Of a stretch of DNA of 64,000 nt, positions 34,266 through 42,270 are shown one piece after another. Source of the stretch: Elstera sp043721315 (GTDB taxonomy: Bacteria; Pseudomonadota; Alphaproteobacteria; Elsterales; Elsteraceae); the NCBI GenBank assembly GCA_043721315.1, contig JAYSQZ010000042.1, positions 11,326 through 75,325 of the forward strand, in the 5' to 3' direction. Under the pieces are notes generated by a model, which was not told the DNA's origin, did no database searches, and saw nothing but the letters and a program-made list of their open reading frames with translations. The translations under genes were made by a program, and so were the position numbers. Within the stretch, counting starts at the first letter, position 1; each line of letters opens with the position of its first letter.

Positions 34266-35675
34266 TCAATCCCCTGTAACGATCCGGTCCATCAACTGCC
34301 GCACGGTCGGAACGAACCCGTTGGCGTAGAACGGGTCTTGCCCAAAGCGATAGGCATTATGCCCGGCGAACATCAGTTGATGGTCGATGTCGTCGGAGTG
34401 GCTGATTTCCTGCAACGTCTTTTGAATGCAAAAGCTGCGCGGATCGGGCGATTTACCCGTGGTCCCAGCGTCGTTTTGCGCCCAGTTGGAGAATTTGCAG
34501 TGCGACAGGCACCCCATGCACTCCACCTGATTGGTACGGATGTCTACACTATCCTCGGGGGTAACGAACACCAGCGTGTTCTCTGGGGTTCGCAACGCTT
34601 CGGTGAAGCCTTGGGTAATCCACAGTTGGGCATTAGTCTTATCGGGGGCGGTCACGAAGACCGAGCGGCCCCGCGCGCCGATTTTTAGCTCCGTATCATG
34701 CTCGCCGTGGGCATGGGTGGTGAAAGCGATCTGGCGTTCCGAGCGGCCTTTGAGGTTCCGCAGGAAGGCATTCTCTACCGCCGAGGAATAAAAGCCGGTG
34801 GGCGAAAAGCGATTGAGGTACACGTCGCCCGGCTTCAACTCCAGCAAGCGCTTACGCCACGCGCCGGAAATCGGGCTTTCCTGGGTCAGCAATGGCCGCG
34901 TGCCGAACTGGAAGCCGACGGGGCCGAGATCGGGGTTATTAATAAAATCTTGCCAGTCGCGCAGAAACCACACACCGCCCGCCATAATGATCGGGGTTTG
35001 ATGCAGGCCGAACTCCCGCATCGTCTGACGCAGCTCGATCAAGCGCGGCAACGGGTCTTCGGGTCTGTTCGGGTCTTCTGAGTTGGACAGGCCGTTGTGA
35101 CCGCCCGCCAGCCACGGGTCTTCATAAACAACGCCGCCGAGCAAATCGGGGAAGCGATGATAGGCGCGCTTCCACAGTGCCCGGAACGCGCGGGCTGAGG
35201 AGACGATGGGGTAATAATAAACACCGTAACGCGCACAGATTTCTGCCACTTTATAGGGCATTCCGGCGCCGCAGGTAACGCCGTGTATCAGGCCCTTGGA
35301 GCCTTCGAGCACGCCGTTGAGAATGATTTCCGATGCGGCCATTTCCCACAAGATATTCATGTGGATGCGGCCCTGGCCGCCCGCCGTTTCATGGGCGATT
35401 TGAGCCTGGGCGATGCCGCCGCTGATGGAGTAGGCAATCAGCTCTTCATGGCGTTCCCGGCGGGTTTTGCCGTGGTAGATCATTGGGATGATCTGACCCT
35501 CGGCATCATACTGATCGGCATTGACGCCCGAGAAAGTGCCAATCCCGCCCGCAGCAGACCAAGCGCCGGAGCTTTGACCATTCGAGACCGCAATCCCTTT
35601 GCCACCCTCAACCAGCGGCAGGACTTCCCGTCCCGACATCAAAATCGGATTTAACGCCTTCACCCCGTCCTCCAT
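34266..35675 (-). CDS. Nitronate monooxygenase-family protein with Cys-rich C-terminus
   Basis: A 469-residue FMN-dependent TIM-barrel protein of the nitronate monooxygenase (2-nitropropane dioxygenase) family. FMN-binding features include GLIHGVTCGAGMP, GGHNGLSN and MAGGVWFLRDWQDF. The family is usually about 330-380 residues; here the C-terminal ~85 residues add Cys386, Cys389, Cys393 (CMGCLSHC) and Cys416, a possible metal site. Substrate unknown. The start may be ATG 35675 or GTG 35663; the latter has a GGAGG five bases before it. It is alone, followed by the MITE-like element. Confidence 0.78.
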   Translation of the reverse strand: MEDGVKALNPILMSGREVLPLVEGGKGIAVSNGQSSGAWSAAGGIGTFSGVNADQYDAEGQIIPMIYHGKTRRERHEELIAYSISGGIAQAQIAHETAGGQGRIHMNILWEMAASEIILNGVLEGSKGLIHGVTCGAGMPYKVAEICARYGVYYYPIVSSARAFRALWKRAYHRFPDLLGGVVYEDPWLAGGHNGLSNSEDPNRPEDPLPRLIELRQTMREFGLHQTPIIMAGGVWFLRDWQDFINNPDLGPVGFQFGTRPLLTQESPISGAWRKRLLELKPGDVYLNRFSPTGFYSSAVENAFLRNLKGRSERQIAFTTHAHGEHDTELKIGARGRSVFVTAPDKTNAQLWITQGFTEALRTPENTLVFVTPEDSVDIRTNQVECMGCLSHCKFSNWAQNDAGTTGKSPDPRSFCIQKTLQEISHSDDIDHQLMFAGHNAYRFGQDPFYANGFVPTVRQLMDRIVTGD

Positions 35676-35907
35676 CCCATCATCGCCGGCTTGGGGCGGG
35701 CAGCCCTTGGCTCGGTCGGCTTGTTGCGGCAGCCTTTAGACGACAGTCGTTGGGCCGCGCTTCATAATTCCTGCCTTTACTATCGGGTTTTTCGTTTCGT
35801 TGCTAGGCCGAACGCATCGGCTTGAAAGCACTTGCCAGCGGCGGCATGCTCGGGTTTGCTGAGGGTCGTTGATTTGGAAGACAAAAGCTGGTTGGAGGAA
35901 TTAGGCA

Positions 35908-36561
35908 ATGGGGTTAACGCTCTTTATTGGCAACAAGAATTATTCATCTTGGTCGCTGCGGCCTTGGCTTGCGCTGAAGTTGGCGCGCGTGCCATTCGAA
36001 GAAGTGTTGATCCCACTGCATCAAACCACCACGCGGCAAGATATTTTGCGCCATAGCCCTACCGGCAAGGTGCCCGCGCTTAAAATCGACGAAACCGTGA
36101 TCTGGGATAGCCTTGCGATCTGCGAATGGGCCGCCGAACAGGCCTCGGACGCGCAACTTTGGCCGCAGGACACCATCGCTCGCGCCGTCGCGCGCTCGGT
36201 TTCTGCCGAAATGCACTCAGGCTTCGTTGGGCTGCGCTCGGCCTTGCCGATGAATATTCGCCGGTCGGCCCCGCCGCGCGCCCTAACCCCCGCCGCGCAA
36301 GACGACATCAACCGCATTACCGCCCTATGGCGCGACTGCCGCAAGCGTTTCGGTATCGGCGGCCCGTTCCTGTTCGGCCCCCCGACGATTGCCGACGCCA
36401 TGTTCGCCCCGGTCGTTCACCGCCTGAACAGCTATCTGGTGGAAGTGGACGACGATAGCCGCGCCTATATCGCCGCGATGCTCGCCTTGCCGCCAATGGT
36501 GGAATGGACCGAGGCGGGCAAGCGTGAGCCGTGGATTATCGACGATAGCGAGGCGGCGTGA
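35908..36561 (+). CDS. Glutathione S-transferase family protein
   Basis: A 217-residue GST. The N-terminal thioredoxin-like domain holds NYSSWSLRPWLALK, with Ser13-Ser14 near the glutathione site, and GKVPALKIDETVIWDSLAI, the cis-Pro and Asp-Ser glutathione-binding region. The C-terminal helical domain contains FGIGGPFLFGPPTIADAMFAPV with the N-capping Asp. It conjugates or reduces with glutathione, substrate unknown. The ATG at 35908 follows GGAGGAATTAGGCA. The antitoxin gene starts 37 bases after its stop. Confidence 0.93.
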   Translation: MGLTLFIGNKNYSSWSLRPWLALKLARVPFEEVLIPLHQTTTRQDILRHSPTGKVPALKIDETVIWDSLAICEWAAEQASDAQLWPQDTIARAVARSVSAEMHSGFVGLRSALPMNIRRSAPPRALTPAAQDDINRITALWRDCRKRFGIGGPFLFGPPTIADAMFAPVVHRLNSYLVEVDDDSRAYIAAMLALPPMVEWTEAGKREPWIIDDSEAA

Positions 36562-36597
36562 ACTGGTGTTTTTCGGCTTCCTGTGCTTAACTAGGCC

Positions 36598-36846
36598 ATG
36601 ACCACGCAAACACTCACCGTCAGCATAGATAGTGACACCGCCGCCAAACTTCAGGCGTCGGTGGAGGCGGGCAGCTACGCGACTGTTAGCGCAGCGGCCC
36701 AAGCGGCTTTGGCGACGTGGTACGATCCCATCCAAGCCAAAGAAGAACTCCGCCGCCTGTGGCGCGACGGGCTAGCGAGTGGTCCGGGGCGTCCTGGGGA
36801 AGATGTTTTCCGGGACTTAATGGCCCGCTATAACGATAGCCCGTGA
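36598..36846 (+). CDS. parD: ParD-like antitoxin
   Basis: An 82-residue protein. The N-terminus TQTLTVSIDSDTAAKLQASV fits a ribbon-helix-helix DNA-binding domain, followed by ATVSAAAQAALATWYD and a flexible C-terminal toxin-binding tail. This is the ParD/CopG antitoxin layout and length. The stop overlaps the start of the downstream toxin (GTGA), typical of a type II toxin-antitoxin pair. It should neutralise the toxin and repress its own promoter, which would lie within the 36 bases after the GST stop or inside GST. No palindrome was obvious. Confidence 0.82.
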   Translation: MTTQTLTVSIDSDTAAKLQASVEAGSYATVSAAAQAALATWYDPIQAKEELRRLWRDGLASGPGRPGEDVFRDLMARYNDSP

Positions 36847-37154
36847 TGCTTCCACTAATTATTCTCGATCTTGCCGAACGGGATTTATTGATCCTTCGGG
36901 AGTATTTGGAAGAGAATTACGGTGTTGTTACGGCGCGCACGGTGCTTCAGCGGCTTCTGTCAGTGTGCAGCCATCTCCAGAAATTACCGCAGCTTGGCCG
37001 GTCTCGTGACGATATCGAGGCGGGTTTACGCTTTTTTCCATGCGATCAAACCGTGCTTTTATATCGGATTGGGGCTGAGCGGTTCGAACTCGTGCGGGTT
37101 CTTGATGCTCGTCAAGATTGGCTTCGCCTCTTGACGACGCCCACCCCCCACTAA
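36843..37154 (+). CDS. parE: RelE/ParE-superfamily toxin
   Basis: A 103-residue protein of the RelE/ParE fold. The N-terminus LIILDLAERDLLILREYLEENYG matches the ParE helix pair, the middle has LQKLPQLGRSRDDIEAGLRFFPCDQTVLLYRI, and the C-terminus is RVLDARQDW. ParE toxins poison DNA gyrase, RelE ones cleave mRNA; the absence of a clear RelE catalytic cluster favours ParE. It starts with GTG at 36843 (or ATG 36846), overlapping the antitoxin stop. It ends 6 bases before the convergent deoA stop. Confidence 0.85.
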   Translation: MMLPLIILDLAERDLLILREYLEENYGVVTARTVLQRLLSVCSHLQKLPQLGRSRDDIEAGLRFFPCDQTVLLYRIGAERFELVRVLDARQDWLRLLTTPTPH

Positions 37155-37160
37155 CCCCCT

Positions 37161-38483
37161 CTACCCCAACCGTTCCGCCACAATCGGCCCGCGCACCGGG
37201 GCCGTCTCGCCAATCGTGATTGCCGCCTGAACCATTGCCGTTGCCCGCGCGGCTTGGGCTACATCCCTCACGTGCAGGCGGGCGAGGGGCTGACCGGGGC
37301 CGACGGATGCGCCAAGCCCGACGATCTCGGTAAGACCCACCAGCGGATCGACCGGATCGGCAGAGCGGGTGCGGCCGCCGCCAATGGCGACCACGGCAAG
37401 ACCAATCTCGCGCGTGTCGATGGCGGTCACAATCCCAGCGCGCGGGGCAGGAATATCGACAGTGAGCGCTGGGAGCGGCAGATAGTGCGCTTGCTTCTCG
37501 AACAGATCAGCAGGGCCACCCAGGGCCACCACCATCCGCGCGAAAATCTCGGCGGCAGCGCCAGAGGCCAGCACTGCTTCCGCCTTAGCTTCCGCTTCGG
37601 CCAGATCGCCCGCGAGGCGGCTTGCCAGCAGCATTTCGGCGGCGAGGGCAATCGTGACGGTGTGTAAGCGCGCCTCCCGGCGCGTGCCGCTGAGATAGCC
37701 CAGCGCTTCCACGACTTCCACGGCATTGCCCGCAGTCGTGCCGAGCACCTCGTTCATATCGGTAAGAAGCGCCCGCGTTGGGCAGCCCGCGCCATTGGCC
37801 ACTGTGCAGATGCTTTGCGCGAGGTCGCGCGAGCGGTCCAGCGCGCCCATGAAGGAGCCTGAGCCGAATTTCACATCCATCACTAAAGCATCCAGCCCAG
37901 CGGCGAGTTTTTTAGACAGGATCGAGGCGGTAATCAGCGGGATAGATTCCACTGTCGCCGTCACGTCGCGAATGCCGTAGAGGCGCTTATCGGCGGGGGC
38001 CATAGCACTGGTTTGGCCGATGATGGCGCAGCCGACCTCCTTCGTCACTTTGGCAAAAAGCTCGGGCGAGGGGATGGCGTTATAACCTGGAATGCTCTCC
38101 AGCTTATCGAGCGTGCCGCCGGTATGCCCCAGCCCGCGCCCGGAGATCATCGGCACTGCCGCCCCGCAGGCTGCAACAATCGGGGCAAGCATGAGGCTAA
38201 CCTTATCGCCGACACCGCCCGTAGAGTGCTTATCGACGACGGGTCGCCCAAGGTTTTGCGGTTTCCAGTTCAGCACCGCGCCGCTGTCGCGCATTCCGCA
38301 GGTCAGCGCAATGCGCTCGTCCAGGCTCATGCCTTGGAAGAACACCGCCATCGCAAACGCGCCAACTTGTTCGTCGGCCATGCTGCCCGTCGTGATGCCC
38401 TGAACGATAAAGGCGATTTCCTCAGCGGTCAGGGCGTTGCCGTCGCGCTTTTTGCGGATTAGCTCTTGCGGAAGAAAGCTCAT
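37161..38483 (-). CDS. deoA: Thymidine phosphorylase DeoA
   Basis: A 440-residue nucleoside phosphorylase. The N-terminus QELIRKKRDGNALTAEEIAF and the active-site stretch VDKHSTGGVGDKVS and GRGLGHTGGTLDKLE are characteristic of the family. It splits thymidine with phosphate into thymine and deoxyribose-1-phosphate. The ATG at 38483 (MSFLPQEL) is preferred over an upstream extension. It is separated from the rest of the salvage genes by a fused toxin-antitoxin remnant on the opposite strand, whose promoter region it shares. Confidence 0.95.
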   Translation of the reverse strand: MSFLPQELIRKKRDGNALTAEEIAFIVQGITTGSMADEQVGAFAMAVFFQGMSLDERIALTCGMRDSGAVLNWKPQNLGRPVVDKHSTGGVGDKVSLMLAPIVAACGAAVPMISGRGLGHTGGTLDKLESIPGYNAIPSPELFAKVTKEVGCAIIGQTSAMAPADKRLYGIRDVTATVESIPLITASILSKKLAAGLDALVMDVKFGSGSFMGALDRSRDLAQSICTVANGAGCPTRALLTDMNEVLGTTAGNAVEVVEALGYLSGTRREARLHTVTIALAAEMLLASRLAGDLAEAEAKAEAVLASGAAAEIFARMVVALGGPADLFEKQAHYLPLPALTVDIPAPRAGIVTAIDTREIGLAVVAIGGGRTRSADPVDPLVGLTEIVGLGASVGPGQPLARLHVRDVAQAARATAMVQAAITIGETAPVRGPIVAERLG

Positions 38484-38509
38484 AAAATCACTTTTCTGGA
38501 TTGACGAGA

Positions 38510-38524
38510 TGCGGAATTTCCGCA
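38510..38524. promoter_or_regulatory. Palindromic operator upstream of the HigA-type gene
   Basis: TGCGGAATTTCCGCA is a perfect 15-base palindrome with a central T, ending 10 bases before the ATG of the fused antitoxin. A TTGACG (38501-38506), a good -35 match, overlaps its left side. HigA antitoxins typically repress their own promoter through such palindromes; binding here is inferred. It is also 27 bases upstream of deoA and could affect it. Confidence 0.6.
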
Positions 38525-38534
38525 CTCTTTAGCC

Positions 38535-38945
38535 ATGCATACCGTCATTGAAACGCCAGCTTATCTGGCCTCCGCGAAGGAGGAAAGCGTCTCCGAGGCG
38601 GAGCGGCTGGCTATCGTGACTTTCATTGCCCATAACCCAGATGCGGGGGCGATTAGGGCCGGATCCCGAATTTTGCAAGGGGCGCGGGAAGCTCTTGCTT
38701 ATGCGCGGGGTGACGCTAGTGCAGAAGAGTATATTGCACACACTCCTGAAGCTGTGGATGTCCGCGCCATTCGCCGGAAGCTCGGCTTATCGCAAAAGGC
38801 ATTCTCCGCCCGCTATGGCTTCTCCTTTGGGCGTATCCGCGATTGGGAGCAGGGCCGATCGAGCATCGACACGCCCTCCCGTCTGTTGCTGAAGATCATC
38901 GAGACCGAACCGGAGGTCGTAGAACGGGCGCTCGCCCTCCGATAG
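38535..38945 (+). CDS. Fused remnant: RelE/HigB-type toxin N-terminus joined to HigA-type antitoxin
   Basis: A 136-residue protein. The first ~42 residues (MHTVIETPAYLASAKEESVS, AIVTFIAHNPDAGAI) look like the N-terminus of RelE-like toxins that precede HigA-type antitoxins. From residue ~43 (GSRILQGAREALAYARGDAS) it is an almost complete antitoxin with an XRE helix-turn-helix (IRRKLGLSQKAFSARYGFSFGRIRDWE) and the ending ALALR. The simplest reading is an in-frame deletion fusing toxin start to antitoxin, removing the toxic core. A genuine two-domain regulator is the alternative. It inherits a palindromic operator. Confidence 0.72.
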   Translation: MHTVIETPAYLASAKEESVSEAERLAIVTFIAHNPDAGAIRAGSRILQGAREALAYARGDASAEEYIAHTPEAVDVRAIRRKLGLSQKAFSARYGFSFGRIRDWEQGRSSIDTPSRLLLKIIETEPEVVERALALR

Positions 38946-38955
38946 TGAAGATACC

Positions 38956-39714
38956 TCAATAAGAAGCGCGCGACGGTTCCGCCGTGGGGGCAGAATGCCC
39001 CAGCGTCCGCAATAAATCATCCAGCAAGGACGAGGCACCGAAGCGGAAGGTTTCCGGCGTGGCCCAAGCTGGCCCCATAATTTCGTCGGCCACGGCGAGG
39101 TAGGCGCGGGCATCGGCCAACGTCCGCACACCACCGGAGGCTTTGAAGCCCACTTCCGGGTCCATATCATGAATGACCGACAGCATGATACGCGCGGCCT
39201 CTAAGGTAGCCCCAACGGGGGTTTTGCCGGTGGAGGTTTTGAGGAAATCCGCACCCGATAGAATAGCAGCTTCCGATGCTTCCCGGATCGCAGTCGGGCT
39301 GGCGAGCGCCCCTGTCTCCAAGATCACCTTCAAGATCACCCCGGTTGGGCATACCGCCCGCGCGGCGGCCACAATGTCGCGCGCAAAGGTACGTTTGCCC
39401 GACAAGAACGCCTGCCAGGGGAAGACCAGATCAATCTCATCGGCCCCAGCCACGAGGGCGGCCTTAATATCGGCCTCGATAGTTTTACGCTCTTGCGTGC
39501 CGTCGGGGAAATTCACCACTGTCGCCAGCCCGATGCGCTGATCGAGCAGCCCATTGGCCAAACCTACGAACGGCCCGTAGAGACAAATTGCCGCTACCGG
39601 CCCGGCGGGGGTTACGGCCTTCTCGCACAGGGCGCGGATCGTCGCGTCGGTATCGGTATCGTTCAGCGAGGTCAGGTCCAGCAGGGCCAGCGCGCGGGCT
39701 GCGGTTTCCGTCAT
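38956..39714 (-). CDS. deoC: Deoxyribose-phosphate aldolase
   Basis: A 252-residue class I aldolase. The Schiff-base lysine is Lys159 in FLKTSTGKTPVGAT, the acid-base Asp95 is in ADEIDLVFPW, and a second Lys is in GFKASGGVRT, all as in DeoC. It cleaves deoxyribose-5-phosphate to glyceraldehyde-3-phosphate and acetaldehyde, feeding nucleoside carbon to glycolysis. The ATG at 39714 overlaps the punA stop (ATGA). Its stop is 10 bases from the convergent HigA-type gene. No phosphopentomutase was found in the window. Confidence 0.95.
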   Translation of the reverse strand: MTETAARALALLDLTSLNDTDTDATIRALCEKAVTPAGPVAAICLYGPFVGLANGLLDQRIGLATVVNFPDGTQERKTIEADIKAALVAGADEIDLVFPWQAFLSGKRTFARDIVAAARAVCPTGVILKVILETGALASPTAIREASEAAILSGADFLKTSTGKTPVGATLEAARIMLSVIHDMDPEVGFKASGGVRTLADARAYLAVADEIMGPAWATPETFRFGASSLLDDLLRTLGHSAPTAEPSRASY

Positions 39715-40520
39715 GTCCCCAAATCCTCCAGCAAAGCGATAACCAACCGCGCAAGGTCTTTTCCCGCCTGTCCGGCCAGCTCCAGCGTATGAGCATGGCT
39801 TAAGGCGGTATCGCTGAGACCTTCGCCAAGATTGGTAATGGCTGATACCCCAGCGACGGTTAAACCGCAATGGCGCGCGAGAATTACTTCCGGCACGGTG
39901 CTCATGCCCACGGCATCACCGCCTAAGCGCTGGAAGGCCCGAATTTCGGCGGGGGTTTCGAAACAGGGGCCGGTAACAGCGATGTAAACCCCCTCTTGCA
40001 GCGGAATCCCTAAGGTTTCCGCCTTCGCGCGAATTTTGGCGCGCGTTTCGGCGTCATAGGCATTGGCCATAGGCGGAAAGCGCGGGCCGAGGGTGTCGTC
40101 GTTCAGGCCAATCAGCGGATTGCCGTTCATCAGATTGATGTGATCGGCAATGAGCATTAGCGCGCCCGGCGCCAAATCGAGCCGCAAAGAGCCTGCGGCG
40201 TTGGTCACGATCAAAAGCTCTGCCCCCAACGCCTTCATCGCCCGGATCGGCACCGCCATACCTGCGAGACCCTCGCCCTCATACACGTGCTTGCGGCCCT
40301 TGAACCCGGCAACGGCAACGCCGCCCAAAGTGCCGAGCACTAACTCGCCCGAATGCCCGGCAACGGTAGAGCGCGGAAAGCCCGGAATTTCGGCATAGGG
40401 AACAACAATCGGGCTTTCGATTTGATCGGCCAGACCGCCTAAACCGGACCCGAGAATAATGGCAACGCGCGGGGTAAAGCCGGGGGCTTTGGCGCGGATT
40501 GTCTCGACGGCACTCGTCAT
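39711..40520 (-). CDS. punA: Purine-nucleoside phosphorylase
   Basis: A 269-residue trimeric-type (PNP-II) phosphorylase. Motifs are VAIILGSGLGGLAD, the phosphate-binding GFPRSTVAGHSGELVLG and GRKHVYEGEG, the base-binding ITNAAGSL-type (VTNAAGSLRLDLAPG) and the GPCFETPAEIRAFQRLGGDAVGMST segment shortened here. It splits purine nucleosides with phosphate. It sits between DUF1491 and deoC with 4-base overlaps on both sides, so all are likely translated together. Confidence 0.94.
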   Translation of the reverse strand: MTSAVETIRAKAPGFTPRVAIILGSGLGGLADQIESPIVVPYAEIPGFPRSTVAGHSGELVLGTLGGVAVAGFKGRKHVYEGEGLAGMAVPIRAMKALGAELLIVTNAAGSLRLDLAPGALMLIADHINLMNGNPLIGLNDDTLGPRFPPMANAYDAETRAKIRAKAETLGIPLQEGVYIAVTGPCFETPAEIRAFQRLGGDAVGMSTVPEVILARHCGLTVAGVSAITNLGEGLSDTALSHAHTLELAGQAGKDLARLVIALLEDLGT

Positions 40521-40852
40521 AGAATCGGCTCCTCAAACGGGTGACGGCCCGCGCGGTCTTCGATCTCGACAACCCACAGGTCGGGATCTCTGCGGCGGGC
40601 GCGGGAAATAGTGTCTTCGGCGTCGGCTTCGGGGATCGGGTCGGGGCCGGAGGCGCGCAGCCACGCGTTCGCCCCCTCAAGTGTACGGGTTTGGGTCAGG
40701 ACCGTGCAGCCCGCAGCCCCCTGATTGATGACCACGAGCACGGCCCCCGCCTGCGGGTCGCCCTTATGGCGCACCATCATTGAAATACCCAGGGCGTTCC
40801 AGCGCCGGATATGGGCGCGCAACCAAAAATCGGTGGCGAGGCCGCTGGTCAT
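40517..40852 (-). CDS. DUF1491 family protein
   Basis: A 111-residue protein, MTSGLATDFWLRAHIRRWNA, then MMVRHKGDPQAGAVLVVINQG, TLEGANAWLRASG and a C-terminus WVVEIEDRAGRHPFEEPIL. This is the DUF1491 pattern seen across alphaproteobacteria, with no known function and no obvious catalytic motif. Both ends overlap neighbours by 4 bases (ATGA with cdd upstream and punA downstream), placing it inside the nucleoside salvage operon. That context suggests, but does not show, a role connected with nucleoside metabolism. Confidence 0.8.
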   Translation of the reverse strand: MTSGLATDFWLRAHIRRWNALGISMMVRHKGDPQAGAVLVVINQGAAGCTVLTQTRTLEGANAWLRASGPDPIPEADAEDTISRARRRDPDLWVVEIEDRAGRHPFEEPIL

Positions 40853-41301
40853 GCCAGCGGCGCATCCGGCAAATGGCCCAAGGGTAGATGGCCTAGGGGT
40901 AGATGATTGGGGCCGAAAGCGCGGGGGAGAAGCGCGCCCAGAGTGACGATCTCGAAGCTGCCATCGGCGGCTGCAATCGCAATCGGCGTTTCCACGCTGC
41001 CAAACTCGAACAGGCGCTGGCGGCACCCGCCGCAGGGCGTGCAGAGATCGGGACCGGAGCCGATAACGGCAACCGCCTTTAACCGCCGCGCGCCGTTCGC
41101 CACCATCGTGCCGATAGCGCAGGTTTCGGCACAGGCCCCTTGCGGATAGGCCGCGTTTTCCACATTCGCGCCCACGAAAATCTGCCCGCTCGGCGTGAGC
41201 AGGGCCGCGCCGACGTGATAGTTCGAGTAAGGCGCATAAGCGTGGCGGCGCACATCCATCGCTGCCGCTACGAGGGCCTTGAAATCAATCATATCAGTCA
41301 T
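40849..41301 (-). CDS. cdd: Cytidine deaminase
   Basis: A 150-residue zinc enzyme. Zinc ligands are Cys57, Cys90 and Cys93 with catalytic Glu59 (QGACAET and TPCGGCRQ), and the base-binding region is GANVENAAYP. It deaminates cytidine and deoxycytidine to uridine forms. The C-terminus is extended by a tandem repeat (HLPLGHLPLGHLP) encoded by a 15-bp duplication at 40873-40902. The ATG at 41301 overlaps the permease stop (ATGA), and its own stop overlaps DUF1491. Confidence 0.95.
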   Translation of the reverse strand: MTDMIDFKALVAAAMDVRRHAYAPYSNYHVGAALLTPSGQIFVGANVENAAYPQGACAETCAIGTMVANGARRLKAVAVIGSGPDLCTPCGGCRQRLFEFGSVETPIAIAAADGSFEIVTLGALLPRAFGPNHLPLGHLPLGHLPDAPLA

Positions 41302-42260
41302 CGAGATTTCACATAGGGCAGGCCGATGGCTTTGGGGGCGACGGCTTTTCCGACGAACCCAGCCAGCAGCAGAACCGTGAGGATATAGGGAACGGCCTGA
41401 ATGAACTGCACCGAGACCTCGCCGATAATTGGCAGCGGCACGCCTTGTAAGCGCACTTGCAGCGCGTCGGTGAAGGCAAACAGCAGGCAGGCGAACAGCG
41501 TCGGCCAGGGCTTCCACTTACCAAAGATGAGGGCCGCTAAGGCGAGATAGCCTTTCCCGGCGGTCATATCCTGCAAAAACCCGCTTGATTGCGCGATGGA
41601 GAGGTAGCCCCCCGCCATGCCGCACAGCAGCCCATTGCAGGCGAGCGCCATATAGCGGGTGCGCGCAACGCTGACCCCGGCGGTATCGAGCGCGTGGGGA
41701 TTATCGCCAACGGCCCGCAACCGCAGCCCGAAGCGGGTTTTATAGAGGATATAAGCAACCAGTGGCACGATGAGCGCGGCGAGATAGACGGGGGCGGTGT
41801 GGCCGGAAATCACGTCGCTGTAAAGCCGCCCGAGAATTGGCACGTCTTGAAGGGTTTCGGCCAGCGGCAGATCAATGGGCCGGAACCGCCCTTCCGTGGG
41901 CAAAATCGGCGTGCGCCCGCCCTCCCGGAACCAAGCGGAGGCGAGGGTGGCGGTCAGTCCGGCGGCAACAATGTTGATCGCCATGCCGGAAACCATCTGA
42001 TTGCCGTTATGGGTAACACAGGCGAAGCCATGCACCATCGACAGCCCCCAAGCGGTCAGCATGGCCGCCAGCAGGCCCAACCACGGGTCTGCCAGAACGA
42101 AGGCCACCGCGCCGCCCGCAAAGGCCGCCGCTAACATTTTGCCTTCAAGCCCAATATCCACAACACCAGCGCGTTCGGAAAACAGCCCCGCCAATCCCGC
42201 CAGCACCAGCGGGGTCGCCACGCGGAAGGTAGCGTCGAGCATGGAAACGAGCATATCCAT
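41298..42260 (-). CDS. Nucleoside ABC transporter permease (second subunit)
   Basis: A 320-residue integral membrane protein of the BPD_transp_2 family, with about eight to ten hydrophobic segments and the N-terminal signature FRVATPLVLAGLAGLFSERAGVVDIGLEGKM. This matches the second permease of the nucleoside (NupQ/YufQ-like) importer. It pairs with the next upstream permease. Its stop overlaps the cdd start by 4 bases, so transport and deamination are directly coupled. The RbsC-like sugar role is an alternative, less likely given the BMP binding protein and salvage genes. Confidence 0.9.
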   Translation of the reverse strand: MDMLVSMLDATFRVATPLVLAGLAGLFSERAGVVDIGLEGKMLAAAFAGGAVAFVLADPWLGLLAAMLTAWGLSMVHGFACVTHNGNQMVSGMAINIVAAGLTATLASAWFREGGRTPILPTEGRFRPIDLPLAETLQDVPILGRLYSDVISGHTAPVYLAALIVPLVAYILYKTRFGLRLRAVGDNPHALDTAGVSVARTRYMALACNGLLCGMAGGYLSIAQSSGFLQDMTAGKGYLALAALIFGKWKPWPTLFACLLFAFTDALQVRLQGVPLPIIGEVSVQFIQAVPYILTVLLLAGFVGKAVAPKAIGLPYVKSR

Positions 42261-42270
42261 TGCGGCCCCC

